Positions 27,990-37,590 of a stretch of 64,000 bases of DNA are shown piece after piece. The stretch comes from Bacteroidales bacterium UBA5507. GTDB taxonomy: Bacteria > Bacteroidota > Bacteroidia > Bacteroidales > Lentimicrobiaceae. Under the pieces are notes generated by a model. It made no database searches. It worked only from the letters and a program-made list of their open reading frames with translations, and was not told the DNA's origin. The DNA is taken from positions 158,622 to 222,621 of the forward strand of contig DIOT01000056.1 in the NCBI GenBank assembly GCA_002426195.1, read 5' to 3'. How positions within the stretch are numbered: the first letter of the stretch is position 1; each line of letters starts with the position of its first letter. The translations under genes were made by a program, and so were the position numbers.

Positions 27990-28553
27990 TTATTTAACTC
28001 TTTCAGAATAATCGCCAGTGCGAGTATCGACTCTAATACGCTCACCTTCAGAAATAAACAGGGGAACGTTTACAATAGCTCCGGTGTCAACAGTTGCAGG
28101 TTTAAGAGTATTGGTTGCTGTATCACCCCTGAGACCAGGCTCGGTATATGTTATGGTTAATTCAACAAAAGGCGGAAGATCACAACTTAGTGGTGTTTCG
28201 GTTTCAGCATGGAACATAATCTCACAAGTCTGACCTTCTTTTAAGAATTGAGGTGCACTAATTATTGATTCTTCAATAGAGACTTGCTCATAGGTTTCGC
28301 TGTGCATGAAATTATAACCATTATCATCTTTGTATAAGTACTGATAAGGACGACGCTCAACTCGAGCTACATCAATCTTAACACCAGCATTAAAAGTGTT
28401 TGGTATTACTTTACCGGTTTTTAAGTTTCTTAGCTTGGTTCTTACGAAAGCTGCTCCTTTCCCAGGTTTAACATGCTGGAATTCAACTACAGAATATAGG
28501 TCACCATTAAATTCTATACATAGCCCGTTTCTAAAATCAGCGGTTGTTGCCAT
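27990..28553 (-). CDS. efp: Elongation factor P
   Basis: The ATG at 28553 (MATTADFRNG) gives 187 residues, the usual EF-P length; the upstream in-frame extension of nine codons is not needed. Three beta-barrel domains are present. The tip of domain I is KPGKGAAF with Lys32, the position modified in many EF-Ps, and the C-terminus has the conserved GERIRVDTRTGDYSERV. EF-P relieves ribosome stalling at polyproline. I see no EpmA/EpmB genes here. Confidence 0.97.
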   Translation of the reverse strand: MATTADFRNGLCIEFNGDLYSVVEFQHVKPGKGAAFVRTKLRNLKTGKVIPNTFNAGVKIDVARVERRPYQYLYKDDNGYNFMHSETYEQVSIEESIISAPQFLKEGQTCEIMFHAETETPLSCDLPPFVELTITYTEPGLRGDTATNTLKPATVDTGAIVNVPLFISEGERIRVDTRTGDYSERVK

Positions 28554-28638
28554 ACAATAATTAAGTTTTTTGAGGGGCAAAATTAGTAAATAATATTAAA
28601 TCAGCAACATGGCTTATTGGATATTTAAGTTTCAAAGA

Positions 28639-29292
28639 TTAGATAACATGAGAACTCCATTCTGGTATTTTTTTATAATTCTCAAGAATTATTTTTTGAC
28701 TGCAAAAGGAGAATTCATGGTCTACAGAATTAGAGCTTACAATAATAATTCGGTTTTTCTGATGTTGCGTGATCATTTCATTGTACCAGATAATTCCCTC
28801 CTGATCCAGATTACTAGTTGGCTCGTCTAACAAAAGAATCGGTGTTTCACTTAATATTGATAAAGCTAACCTTACTCTCTGTTTCATTCCAGACGAAAAA
28901 TTCTTAATATGCTTAGTATAATTATTTTCGAGATTGCATATTAGCGCTACTTCTTTAGCTGAAATATTACGAATCAAAGGTTTTAACCTCCGATGAAAAT
29001 TAATCATTTCCTCAAGCGTGAATTCTTCAATAAGTTCTATGTAAGGTGCACATACTGACATCAATCTGAATACATTCTGAAATAATACTCTTGATCCATG
29101 GAAAGTGTATGTTATACTACCTGTGGTAGGAATTATGGAAGACATAATTACCTGAAGTAGAGTTGACTTTCCTGAACCATTGGCACCAAGAATCGCCGTA
29201 TGACAGTTGGGTGCTATAGTACACGACAGGTTGGCAAAGATCCAGTCATTGTTATATTTCTTGCCAATGTCCTCCAGAGTAATTTCAACCAT
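28639..29292 (-). CDS. ABC transporter ATPase linked to the lpx cluster
   Basis: The 217-residue ATPase has Walker A GANGSGKST (36-44), signature FSSGMKQ (132-138), and Walker B ILLLDEP (152-158). The H-loop position reads VSSNSVDHEF, so the usual His is displaced or absent. No permease is adjacent. It is a stand-alone ATP-binding subunit whose partner and cargo are unknown; the neighbourhood suggests an envelope role. A hairpin lies only 13 bases before its ATG. Confidence 0.85.
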   Translation of the reverse strand: MVEITLEDIGKKYNNDWIFANLSCTIAPNCHTAILGANGSGKSTLLQVIMSSIIPTTGSITYTFHGSRVLFQNVFRLMSVCAPYIELIEEFTLEEMINFHRRLKPLIRNISAKEVALICNLENNYTKHIKNFSSGMKQRVRLALSILSETPILLLDEPTSNLDQEGIIWYNEMITQHQKNRIIIVSSNSVDHEFSFCSQKIILENYKKIPEWSSHVI

Positions 29293-29305
29293 ATCATATT
29301 ATTCT

Positions 29306-29344
29306 AAAACGGCCATCAAAGTAGTAAACGTTGATGGCCGTTTT
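29306..29344 (-). terminator. Hairpin/terminator between lpxA and the ABC ATPase gene
   Basis: A 14-bp perfect stem (AAAACGGCCATCAA / TTGATGGCCGTTTT) with an 11-base loop. The U-run is only the four T of the stem, so termination may be partial. It begins 17 bases after the lpxA stop and ends 13 bases before the next start codon. Confidence 0.65.
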
Positions 29345-29361
29345 CGTCAAATGTAACTTAT

Positions 29362-30147
29362 TTAGATTTGCTTAGAGTATCCTTTCATTATGCCTCTACT
29401 TGATTTAGAGATGAATGTAATTATCTCATCCCTTTCGCTAGTTGCAGGAAGGTTCGCTTCAATGTACTCTACAGCTTGTGAAACATTATTTCCACGTAAA
29501 TAAATGTATCTATAGATATCCTGTATTTCGTTTATCTTTTCAGAAGAAAATCCTCTGCGTCTTAATCCTATAGAATTTACACCCACATAAGAAAGTGGTT
29601 CGCGGGCTGCCTTAGTAAAAGGAGGTACATCTTTACGTACGAGTGAGCCACCTGATATCATAACATGTGAACCTATGTTAACAAATTGGTGAATTGCCGA
29701 AAGTCCACCAATTATTGCCCAATCATCAATAACAATATGTCCTCCAAGAGTTACCCCATTAGCCAGAATTACATTGTTACCAATAATACAATCATGAGCG
29801 ATATGAACATAAGCCATCAAGAGGCAATTATTTCCTACAACTGTTTCATAATTGGCTTTAGTGCCTCTGTTTACGGTTACAAATTCTCTGATTACAGTAT
29901 TGTCGCCAATTCTTACTAATGTTTCTTCATTATCAAATTTGAGGTCTTGAGGAACAGCAGATATTACAGCACCCGGAAATATTTTGCAATTTTTGCCTAT
30001 ACGTGCACCTTCCATGATTGTAACATTGGATCCAATCCATGTACCTTCACCAATCTCAACATTTTTTTCAATATTGACGAAAGGTTCTATAACTGTATTC
30101 TTCGCAATTTTGGCTTGCGGATGAACATATGCCAGTGGTTGATTCAT
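29362..30147 (-). CDS. lpxA: Acyl-ACP--UDP-N-acetylglucosamine O-acyltransferase
   Basis: This 261-residue left-handed beta-helix enzyme does the first step of lipid A synthesis. Hexapeptide repeats fill the first 190 residues. The catalytic His lies in AYVHIAHDCIIG and the C-terminal helices begin at SIGLRRRGFS. Length and the IHQFVNIGSHVMISGGS motif are typical. It follows lpxC-fabZ by 4 bases. Confidence 0.96.
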   Translation of the reverse strand: MNQPLAYVHPQAKIAKNTVIEPFVNIEKNVEIGEGTWIGSNVTIMEGARIGKNCKIFPGAVISAVPQDLKFDNEETLVRIGDNTVIREFVTVNRGTKANYETVVGNNCLLMAYVHIAHDCIIGNNVILANGVTLGGHIVIDDWAIIGGLSAIHQFVNIGSHVMISGGSLVRKDVPPFTKAAREPLSYVGVNSIGLRRRGFSSEKINEIQDIYRYIYLRGNNVSQAVEYIEANLPATSERDEIITFISKSSRGIMKGYSKQI

Positions 30148-30151
30148 AATA

Positions 30152-31549
30152 CTAATTTTGTTTTTTAACTATTTGAGCCATGAGCTCTGCTTCAGTTGTT
30201 ATTTTATTACCGACATAAGCAGTTCCTCTCATATGGCATATTCCTCTTCTTACTGGAGTAATTAGCTCTAAATGGAAGATTAATGTATCACCTGGCACAA
30301 CTTTCTGACGGAATTTAACATTATCTATCTTAAGGAAATAGGTGATATAATTTTCTGGATCAGGAACTGAGCTTAGGACAAGTATACCACCAGTTTGAGC
30401 CATTGCTTCGAGAATCAGGACTCCTGGCATAACAGGTTCATCGGGGAAATGGCCCACAAAAAAACCTTCATTCATAGAGACATTCTTCAGACCAACCACC
30501 TCCTTTTCATTCATTCTTAATATTTTATCTACTAAAAGGAATGGTGGGCGATGGGGTAATAGCCTTTTTATCTCGTTTATGTCGTATAATGGTTCCGTGT
30601 TAGGATCATATTTGGGAGCCTGGCATTGCAGCTTTTTGCTTTGAAAGTGATGTTTTATCATTTTTGCAAAATGCGTATTACTACTGTGACCTGGCTTTGA
30701 AGCAAAAACATGTCCTTTAATCCTCATCCCAGCAAGAGATAAGTCACCTATAAGATCAAGTAATTTATGACGGGCCGGCTCATTATTAAAATGAAGCTCA
30801 AGATTATTAATAATGCCCTCTTGTAATACTTCTACATGGGGCTTGTTGAAGAATGTGGCCAATCGATCGAGTTCTTCCGGGCTAATGAGTCTGTTTACAA
30901 AGACGATAGCATTACTCAGATCTCCACCTTTTATGAGATTATGTTGGATCAGATACTCAAGTTCATGAAGGAAAACAAAAGTGCGGCATATACTAATATC
31001 AGATGCAAAATCTTTCAAGTCAGCCAGATGTGCATTCTGGGTACCTAAGACCTTTGTATTATAATCAATCATAACCGATAGCTTATAATCATTACTTGGA
31101 ATGAGAATAAGCTCGGCATCTTTTAATTCATCATAATACCTTATAACATCATCAACAACGAAGTAGTCGCGGTCGGCATTTTGATCAATGATGCCAACTT
31201 TCTGAATAGCTTCTGTATAATACCGGGAACTTCCGTCCAGAATAGGAGTCTCAGGACAATTAAGATCTATCAGCACATTATCAAGATCCATTCCAGTAAG
31301 GGCTGCCAAAACATGCTCGATTGTACTCACTTTGGCTCCGTTACGTTCAATGCTTGTTCCCCTTGAAGTGTCAACAACAAGATCAGCATCAGCATCGATA
31401 ATTGGCTTTTCAGGTAAATCTATTCTACGAAATTTAAATCCATGATTTTCGGGTGCAGGATTTAATGTAATGATCACTTCTTTTCCTGTATGTAATCCTG
31501 CCCCAGTTAGAGTTACGGCTTCTTTTAGTGTTTTCTGTTTTACTGACAT
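30152..31549 (-). CDS. lpxC-fabZ: Bifunctional LpxC deacetylase / FabZ dehydratase
   Basis: Residues 1 to about 300 are LpxC, the zinc UDP-3-O-acyl-GlcNAc deacetylase: His79 in STIEHVLAA and the second zinc motif HKLLDLIGDLSL. Residues about 315-465 are FabZ, the 3-hydroxyacyl-ACP dehydratase: LPHRPPFLLVD and GHFPDEPVMPGVLILEAMAQ with the catalytic His and Glu. The fusion is a known Bacteroidota trait and ties lipid A commitment to fatty acid supply. The gene lies between lpxD and lpxA. Confidence 0.97.
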   Translation of the reverse strand: MSVKQKTLKEAVTLTGAGLHTGKEVIITLNPAPENHGFKFRRIDLPEKPIIDADADLVVDTSRGTSIERNGAKVSTIEHVLAALTGMDLDNVLIDLNCPETPILDGSSRYYTEAIQKVGIIDQNADRDYFVVDDVIRYYDELKDAELILIPSNDYKLSVMIDYNTKVLGTQNAHLADLKDFASDISICRTFVFLHELEYLIQHNLIKGGDLSNAIVFVNRLISPEELDRLATFFNKPHVEVLQEGIINNLELHFNNEPARHKLLDLIGDLSLAGMRIKGHVFASKPGHSSNTHFAKMIKHHFQSKKLQCQAPKYDPNTEPLYDINEIKRLLPHRPPFLLVDKILRMNEKEVVGLKNVSMNEGFFVGHFPDEPVMPGVLILEAMAQTGGILVLSSVPDPENYITYFLKIDNVKFRQKVVPGDTLIFHLELITPVRRGICHMRGTAYVGNKITTEAELMAQIVKKQN

Positions 31550-31585
31550 AATGCCGGCAAAATTAAAATATTTTTACAACTTAAT

Positions 31586-32614
31586 TTATCTTGACTTATT
31601 GAGCTCTTTCTCAAGAACATTTAGTCTCTCAACTATCTTATTGAGATTTCTGAAGTGTACATATGACTTGCGATATAGCGAGATGTCATAAGCAGGGCTT
31701 CCCATGATGATAGAACCATCTGCTACATTTGTTGAAATACCTGATTGCGCAGCTATCTTAACATCATTCCCAATTACCAGATGCCCAGTAATACCAACCT
31801 GACCACCAATCATACAATTTCTGCCTATCTTAGTGGATCCTGCTACTCCACTTTGAGCAGCGATAACTGTATTTTCTCCTATTTCGACATTATGAGCAAC
31901 TTGTATTAGGTTATCAAGTTTTACACCCTTTCTAATAATTGTGGAACCAAGTGTAGCCCTGTCGATTGTGGTGTTTGATCCAATTTCAACAAAATCTTCA
32001 ATTACTACATTTCCAATTTGTGATACTTTCTGATACTGATTATCGCTTTGAGGAAAGAATCCAAAACCATCCGAGCCTATTACCACTCCCCCATGCAGTG
32101 TGCAATTAGTACCAATTACGCAACCAATGTATACTTTCACTCCACTGAAAAGGGTGGTATTATTACCAATAGTAACACCATCCCCAATATAGCATCCGGG
32201 ATATATTTTTACATTATCACCAATTACTACATTATCACCAATGCTTACGAATTCACCGATATAGCAACCTTCACCATAAGTGGCAGAGTTTGAAACGCAA
32301 GCTTTTGAAGATACGCCTTTTTTGTTTTGTGCAATCTGGTTGTAAGCTGCAAGCATTTTTGCAAATGCTTCATAAGGATTCTCAACCCTGATAAGTGTCG
32401 AATTTATAGGTCTTTCAGGCATGAAATCAGTGCCAACTATTATGATAGAGGCTTTGGTTTCATAAATAAAATGAGTATATTTTGGATTACCCAGGAAACT
32501 AATAGAGCCTGGTTGACCTTCTTCAATTTTAGAAATCGTGCTGACTTCAACCGCAGAATCGCCTTCCACAACTCCATTTATCATGGAAGCTATGATTTGT
32601 GCAGAAAACTTCAT
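31586..32614 (-). CDS. lpxD: UDP-3-O-(3-hydroxyacyl)glucosamine N-acyltransferase
   Basis: The 342-residue protein has the LpxD N-terminal domain (EGQPGSISFLGNPKY) and a beta-helix of hexapeptide repeats. The catalytic His is in KLDNLIQVAHNVEIG, and IAAQSGVAGSTKIG is the acyl-binding stretch. It does the third step of lipid A synthesis. It precedes lpxC-fabZ by 36 bases. Confidence 0.96.
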   Translation of the reverse strand: MKFSAQIIASMINGVVEGDSAVEVSTISKIEEGQPGSISFLGNPKYTHFIYETKASIIIVGTDFMPERPINSTLIRVENPYEAFAKMLAAYNQIAQNKKGVSSKACVSNSATYGEGCYIGEFVSIGDNVVIGDNVKIYPGCYIGDGVTIGNNTTLFSGVKVYIGCVIGTNCTLHGGVVIGSDGFGFFPQSDNQYQKVSQIGNVVIEDFVEIGSNTTIDRATLGSTIIRKGVKLDNLIQVAHNVEIGENTVIAAQSGVAGSTKIGRNCMIGGQVGITGHLVIGNDVKIAAQSGISTNVADGSIIMGSPAYDISLYRKSYVHFRNLNKIVERLNVLEKELNKSR

Positions 32615-32750
32615 GTACCTTAGAATTATATAGTAATGCTCTGAATGCCAAGTAGATGTAATTAATTATCAGATTTCTTAATCCACCACTCTAATGGCGG
32701 TGCAAGTTACTTAATTTAACTATACAATATAGGCTATATAATAATCAATT

Positions 32751-34001
32751 TCAGAATAGTCTGATAATCTTTGGATAACATAGGTAAAATTTAGAAACAG
32801 TCTTTGTCAGAATTGAAACGTTTAACTGATCTGAAGAGTCATGGATATCTACAAATGAGCCGTCCTTGTTAAGTATGTTTATACGATCATGTTCAGGTAT
32901 ATAAGCGTTATTTGAAATCACACCACTACTGTACAAGAAACTCCTATCAAAAGAATCTTCTATTTTAAATTCTAGTTTTATTTTCTCGCTTATGCTTTCC
33001 AACTCAGCATCAGAAATGGGATCGTTTCTTAACTCAGTACGATAGAGCGTTCTATTAACAAGGTTCCCTGCAAGATATGACAAGACTTTGTCATGGTGCT
33101 TTGCCCAAACTTTAACGCTGCTGAATACATCATAATCGTCAAGTTGGGCAAATTGATCCAATACATCACTATTGGTAAGGAAATCATTGTATGTGATATT
33201 ATTGTTCAAGAAGAAAGACAATGCTGGCGTTGCCCAAAGTACTTCACCTTTAGAAGTAAGATGTTTAGCCCTGTTTAGCAAACTGATCAAAATATTTTCT
33301 GCACCTACAACAGTTTTATGATAATACACTTGCCAATACATTAACCTGCGGGCTACGATGAATTTTTCAACAGAATAAATTCCTTTAGCTTCAACCATTA
33401 ATTCATCATTTTGGACACAAAGCATTTTTATAAGACGGTCGCTGTTAATTACACCTTCTGAAACGCCAGAATAGAAGCTATCTCGTTTGAGATAATCAAG
33501 TCGATCCATGTCAAGTTGACTTGAAACCAACTGATGTAGGAATTTTTTGTGGTAGCCATTAGTAAAAATTTCAATAGCGAGGGTAAGCTTACCTTTAAAT
33601 TCTTCATTTAACTTCTGCATCATCAATAGTGAAATATCCTCATGCGACATACCCTTAACGATACTGTGTTCAAGAGAATGTGAGAATGGCCCGTGACCTA
33701 TGTCATGCAGCAGTATTGCAATGAGAACAGCTTCGGCCTCAGAATCCTTAATCTCAATACCTTTCATCTTAAGTGTTTCTAAGGCATCAGTCATTAGGTG
33801 CATTGCCCCCAAAGCATGATGGAATCTGGTATGTAATGCACCTGGATAAACAAATGAGGTCAATCCAAGTTGCCTTATTCGTCTAAGCCTCTGAAGCAAC
33901 GGATGTTCTATTAAGCTAAACAGTAGCTCTCCTTGTATTGTAACAAAGCCATACACAGGGTCGTTTACTATTTTGCGGTGGTTAGAAATTATTTGGCTCA
34001 C
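32751..34001 (-). CDS. HD-domain phosphohydrolase (dGTPase/SAMHD1-like)
   Basis: It starts with GTG. The 416-residue protein has the HD metal motif: His61/62 (TRFHHALGAMHL), His99-Asp100 (LLHDIGHGPFSHS) and a later Asp in QLDMDRLDYLKRDSF. By family it hydrolyses nucleotides, possibly dNTPs. It is the first gene of the lpx strand run and is commonly found next to lpxD in Bacteroidota. A TACTTTTG-type box on the minus strand lies at 34094-34101. Confidence 0.85.
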   Translation of the reverse strand: MSQIISNHRKIVNDPVYGFVTIQGELLFSLIEHPLLQRLRRIRQLGLTSFVYPGALHTRFHHALGAMHLMTDALETLKMKGIEIKDSEAEAVLIAILLHDIGHGPFSHSLEHSIVKGMSHEDISLLMMQKLNEEFKGKLTLAIEIFTNGYHKKFLHQLVSSQLDMDRLDYLKRDSFYSGVSEGVINSDRLIKMLCVQNDELMVEAKGIYSVEKFIVARRLMYWQVYYHKTVVGAENILISLLNRAKHLTSKGEVLWATPALSFFLNNNITYNDFLTNSDVLDQFAQLDDYDVFSSVKVWAKHHDKVLSYLAGNLVNRTLYRTELRNDPISDAELESISEKIKLEFKIEDSFDRSFLYSSGVISNNAYIPEHDRINILNKDGSFVDIHDSSDQLNVSILTKTVSKFYLCYPKIIRLF

Positions 34002-34137
34002 GAACTCTATCTTTGTGTGTTATTTAGTGTTTATTAAGAAGTATCGTATAATAAATCTCAATTAAATACTTTATTATAAGTAAATACTCCTCACAAAAGT
34101 ACTACTTTAAAATATATCAGTTACTTAATTAAAAACA

Positions 34138-35697
34138 ATGGAAAACGTTTCAATTCTTTGGGCAGATGATGAAATTGACCTGCTAAAGCCACATATTATG
34201 TTTCTTAAAGATAAAGGCTACAATGTTGTAACTACAAATAACGGCATTGAAGCTGTTGAAATTATCAAAACACAACCTTATGGCTTTGACATTGTGTTCC
34301 TTGATGAGCAGATGCCGGGATTGTCGGGAATTGAGACCTTGATGCAGATTAAGAATTCATTTCCAAATCTTCCTGTTGTTATGATAACAAAAAGTGAAGA
34401 AGAACGTATCATGGAAGAAGCTATTGGGTCAAATATCTCTGATTACCTTATTAAACCTGTTAATCCAAACCAGATATTATTAAGTATTACTAAGAATTTA
34501 AAGGGCAAGAGACTAATAAGTGAAAAAACTACTCATGCATATCAGCAGCAATTCAGAAATCTGGGAATGGAATTCAGCAACCGCCTCAATTTTAGTGAAT
34601 GGACTGAAGTGTATAAGAAACTTGTATACTGGGATATAGAACTAGAGAAGTCAAAAGATAATAGCATCATTGACGTCTTAAAAATGCAACGGGTTGAAGC
34701 CAGTCAGTTGTTCAGCCGTTACGTTGAATCAAACTATCTTGACTGGATAGCTCCAAGTGCAAAAGAAAGGCCCGTAATGTCGCACACTTTAATTCGTGAT
34801 AAAGTACTTCCAGTTGTTGATGATAATCAAGGGATGTTTCTCATTTTGATTGATAATCTAAGGTATGACCAGTGGAAGGTACTACAACCAATAATAGAGG
34901 AATTCTACAGAGTAGAAAGAGATGAGATATTCTTTTCTATTTTACCTACCACAACACAGTATGCTCGTAATTCAATATTTGCCGGACTTTTACCAACAGA
35001 AATTGAGAAGAAGTATCCAAAATATTGGGTTAATGAAGATGATGAAGGGACCAAAAATCAGTTTGAGAGCGAGCTATTAGGAGAACAGCTAAAAAGGTTT
35101 GGTAAAGATTATAAATATAGTTACCACAAAATATTGAATCTCTCTGCCGGACGTAAACTTGTTGAAACACTTCCCAATCTTGCAGGCAATAAGCTAAATG
35201 TGATTGTTTACAATTTCGTTGATATGCTTTCTCATGCTCGTACTGAGATGGAAGTCATAAGAGAACTCGCTGATGATGAAGCTGCGTACCGATCAATAAC
35301 AGTTAGTTGGTTTGAGCACTCACCTTTACTTGAAATAATTAAATTCTTATCAGGAAAGAAGATACCATTAATGATTACATCTGATCATGGATCAGTAAGA
35401 GTTGAGTCTCCAGTCAAAATTATTGGTGACAAAGCTACTAACACGAATCTGAGATATAAAACAGGCAGGAGTTTGAGTTATAATAAGAAAGAAGTTTACG
35501 AGGTAAAAAATCCCGCTGATGCATTTCTTCCACGAACCAATGTAAGCTCAAATTATGTCTTTTGCAGGAATACTGATTTCTTTGCTTATCCTAATAACTT
35601 TAACTACTATGTTAACTATTACAGAAACACATTCCAACATGGAGGGATTTCCATGGAAGAAATAATGGTTCCATTAATATCTTTAATACCCAGATAA
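34138..35697 (+). CDS. porX: PorX-type response regulator with PglZ domain
   Basis: Residues 1-120 are a CheY-like receiver with acidic pocket DDE (10-12) and phospho-acceptor Asp56 in VFLDEQMPG, plus Lys in LIKPVNP. A helical linker leads to a PglZ (alkaline phosphatase-fold) domain, with motifs ILIDNLRYDQW, SILPTTTQYARN, ITSDHGS and QHGGISMEE. This architecture and length define PorX, which with the kinase PorY and sigma factor SigP controls T9SS genes in Porphyromonas. No porY is adjacent. Several T9SS cargo genes lie in this window. Confidence 0.92.
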   Translation: MENVSILWADDEIDLLKPHIMFLKDKGYNVVTTNNGIEAVEIIKTQPYGFDIVFLDEQMPGLSGIETLMQIKNSFPNLPVVMITKSEEERIMEEAIGSNISDYLIKPVNPNQILLSITKNLKGKRLISEKTTHAYQQQFRNLGMEFSNRLNFSEWTEVYKKLVYWDIELEKSKDNSIIDVLKMQRVEASQLFSRYVESNYLDWIAPSAKERPVMSHTLIRDKVLPVVDDNQGMFLILIDNLRYDQWKVLQPIIEEFYRVERDEIFFSILPTTTQYARNSIFAGLLPTEIEKKYPKYWVNEDDEGTKNQFESELLGEQLKRFGKDYKYSYHKILNLSAGRKLVETLPNLAGNKLNVIVYNFVDMLSHARTEMEVIRELADDEAAYRSITVSWFEHSPLLEIIKFLSGKKIPLMITSDHGSVRVESPVKIIGDKATNTNLRYKTGRSLSYNKKEVYEVKNPADAFLPRTNVSSNYVFCRNTDFFAYPNNFNYYVNYYRNTFQHGGISMEEIMVPLISLIPR

Positions 35698-35700
35698 GAA

Positions 35701-36138
35701 ATGACCTCATCAGTGTATCTGTGCAATAGCTTGGTAGAACTAGCTGCTATTGCAAATGAAATAGTAGAAAAGTACAATCAACAGAATGTGTTTCTTTTTT
35801 CAGGTAAGATGGGGGTAGGTAAGACTACTCTGATTAAAGAAATTTGTAGAGCTTTAAGAGTAGAAGATATAGTTAACAGCCCCACATTCTCAATTATTAA
35901 TGAATATAAAACTTCAGAAGGTGAGAGTATATTCCATTTTGATTTGTACCGAATTAAGAATCCTGAGGAGTTACTTGACATCGGTTATGAGGAATATATA
36001 TATGGAGGTTCAAAGTGTTTAATAGAATGGCCTGAACTTGCATTGAACCTTATGCCATCGGGATATGTATTGGTGAAGATGGAAGTGCTTGATAATCGTG
36101 AAAGTAGGCTTATTGAAGTTACTATAATGGAAAGTTAA
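35701..36138 (+). CDS. tsaE: tRNA threonylcarbamoyladenosine biosynthesis ATPase TsaE
   Basis: The 145-residue P-loop protein has Walker A GKMGVGKTT (35-43), NSPTFSIINEY, and the FHFDLYRI and LIEWPE motifs of TsaE. It works with TsaB, TsaC and TsaD to make t6A37 on ANN-decoding tRNAs. It starts three bases after porX. Confidence 0.94.
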   Translation: MTSSVYLCNSLVELAAIANEIVEKYNQQNVFLFSGKMGVGKTTLIKEICRALRVEDIVNSPTFSIINEYKTSEGESIFHFDLYRIKNPEELLDIGYEEYIYGGSKCLIEWPELALNLMPSGYVLVKMEVLDNRESRLIEVTIMES

Positions 36139-36226
36139 CACAGAAAGCTCCTGGTTGGATATATGTATATTTCTCACCAGATGTTTTTTTTAATAGCTTT
36201 GCATTTAATGGAAAACTAACAGGTAA

Positions 36227-37453
36227 ATGGAAGGGCAAAATAAAGATTTTAAGGTTTTTCCATCTTCGGCAACAGAGCTGATGACACGTGAAGAACAACT
36301 AGAGGTTCCAAATAAAGCATGCAGGTTAACTATTGGTCTTCCAAAAGAGACTGTATGGCTTGAGAACAGAGTTGCGTTATCACCCGAAGCCGTTAGAACA
36401 CTTGTAAATGATGGTCATAAAGTGATTGTCGAAAATGATGCAGGTAAAGTCTCTCACTTTAATAATCAATTGTACAGTGATGTTGGTGCTGAAATAGCAT
36501 ACGAACCAAGTATTGTTTATCAAGCTGATATTGTAGTTAAAGTTGCTCCTCCTACTTCAACTGAAATTTCAATGATGAGAGGCAAGCAAGTGTTGTTTTC
36601 TTCACTTAATTTGGGTGGGTTAACAGAATTTCACTTCAAGCAACTCTCATCGAAAAGGATAACCGCACTGGCATTTGAATATATAAATGATCGCGAAGGC
36701 AATTTTCCTATTGTTAGGGCTATGAGTGAAATTGCTGGAACTACTTCAATCCTTATCGCAGCTGATTATTTGTGTAATCCTGAATTGGGTAGGGGGGTTA
36801 TGTTTGGTGGATTGAGTGGTATTACCCCTACTGAAGTAGTTATACTAGGAGCTGGGACAGTTGGCGAATTTGCATGCCGTGCAGCTATTGGTATGGGGGC
36901 ATTTGTCAGAGTTTTTGACAATTCAGTATATCGACTTCGTAGACTCCAAAACAATTTGGGCATGAGAGTGTATACAAGCGTGATCCAACCGGGGATGCTC
37001 AAAGATGCCCTTGTAATGGCAGATGTAGCTATTGGAGCAATCAGGTCAAAAGCTGGGTTCTCTCCAATTTGTGTGTCTGAAGAGATGGTAATGTCAATGA
37101 AGCAGGGCTCTGTTATTATCGATGTAAGTATTGATCAGGGTGGATGCTTTGCTACCTCTATGTTGACCGATCACAAGAATCCGGTATTTGTAAAACATGG
37201 TGTTGTTCACTATTGTGTTCCCAATATAGCATCAAAAGTTCCACATACAGCATCGTTGGCATTAAGCAACTTACTTGTCCCGATTATACAGAGAGTGGGA
37301 GATGAGGGAGGAATTACAAATATTCTTCGGATGGATCACGGAATCAGAAATGGAGTGTATTTGTATAATGGAATTTCTACGAACAGGTATATAAGTGACC
37401 ACTTTAAACTTCCTCATAAAGATATAGAATTATTACTTGCTGCTTTTCGTTAA
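36227..37453 (+). CDS. ald: Alanine dehydrogenase
   Basis: The 408-residue protein of the AlaDH/PNT family has GLPKE...ENRVALSP, the catalytic Lys in VVKVAPPT, the NAD motif GAGTVG (about 209-214), and DVSIDQGG. It interconverts L-alanine and pyruvate plus ammonia with NAD. It is a divergent long form common next to tsaE in Bacteroidota. Family assignment is firm; the exact substrate is inferred. Confidence 0.85.
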   Translation: MEGQNKDFKVFPSSATELMTREEQLEVPNKACRLTIGLPKETVWLENRVALSPEAVRTLVNDGHKVIVENDAGKVSHFNNQLYSDVGAEIAYEPSIVYQADIVVKVAPPTSTEISMMRGKQVLFSSLNLGGLTEFHFKQLSSKRITALAFEYINDREGNFPIVRAMSEIAGTTSILIAADYLCNPELGRGVMFGGLSGITPTEVVILGAGTVGEFACRAAIGMGAFVRVFDNSVYRLRRLQNNLGMRVYTSVIQPGMLKDALVMADVAIGAIRSKAGFSPICVSEEMVMSMKQGSVIIDVSIDQGGCFATSMLTDHKNPVFVKHGVVHYCVPNIASKVPHTASLALSNLLVPIIQRVGDEGGITNILRMDHGIRNGVYLYNGISTNRYISDHFKLPHKDIELLLAAFR

Positions 37454-37590
37454 TATATTCCTATGTAGCTGGCATTCTTGTGTTTAATAACTTTAAATTT
37501 TAATAAAATCCTAAACATCCTTAACCATAAAGTGTTATAAAGCTAAACGACAGCTCTTTAAATCTTTTAACTACCAAAAACACTTGTGCT

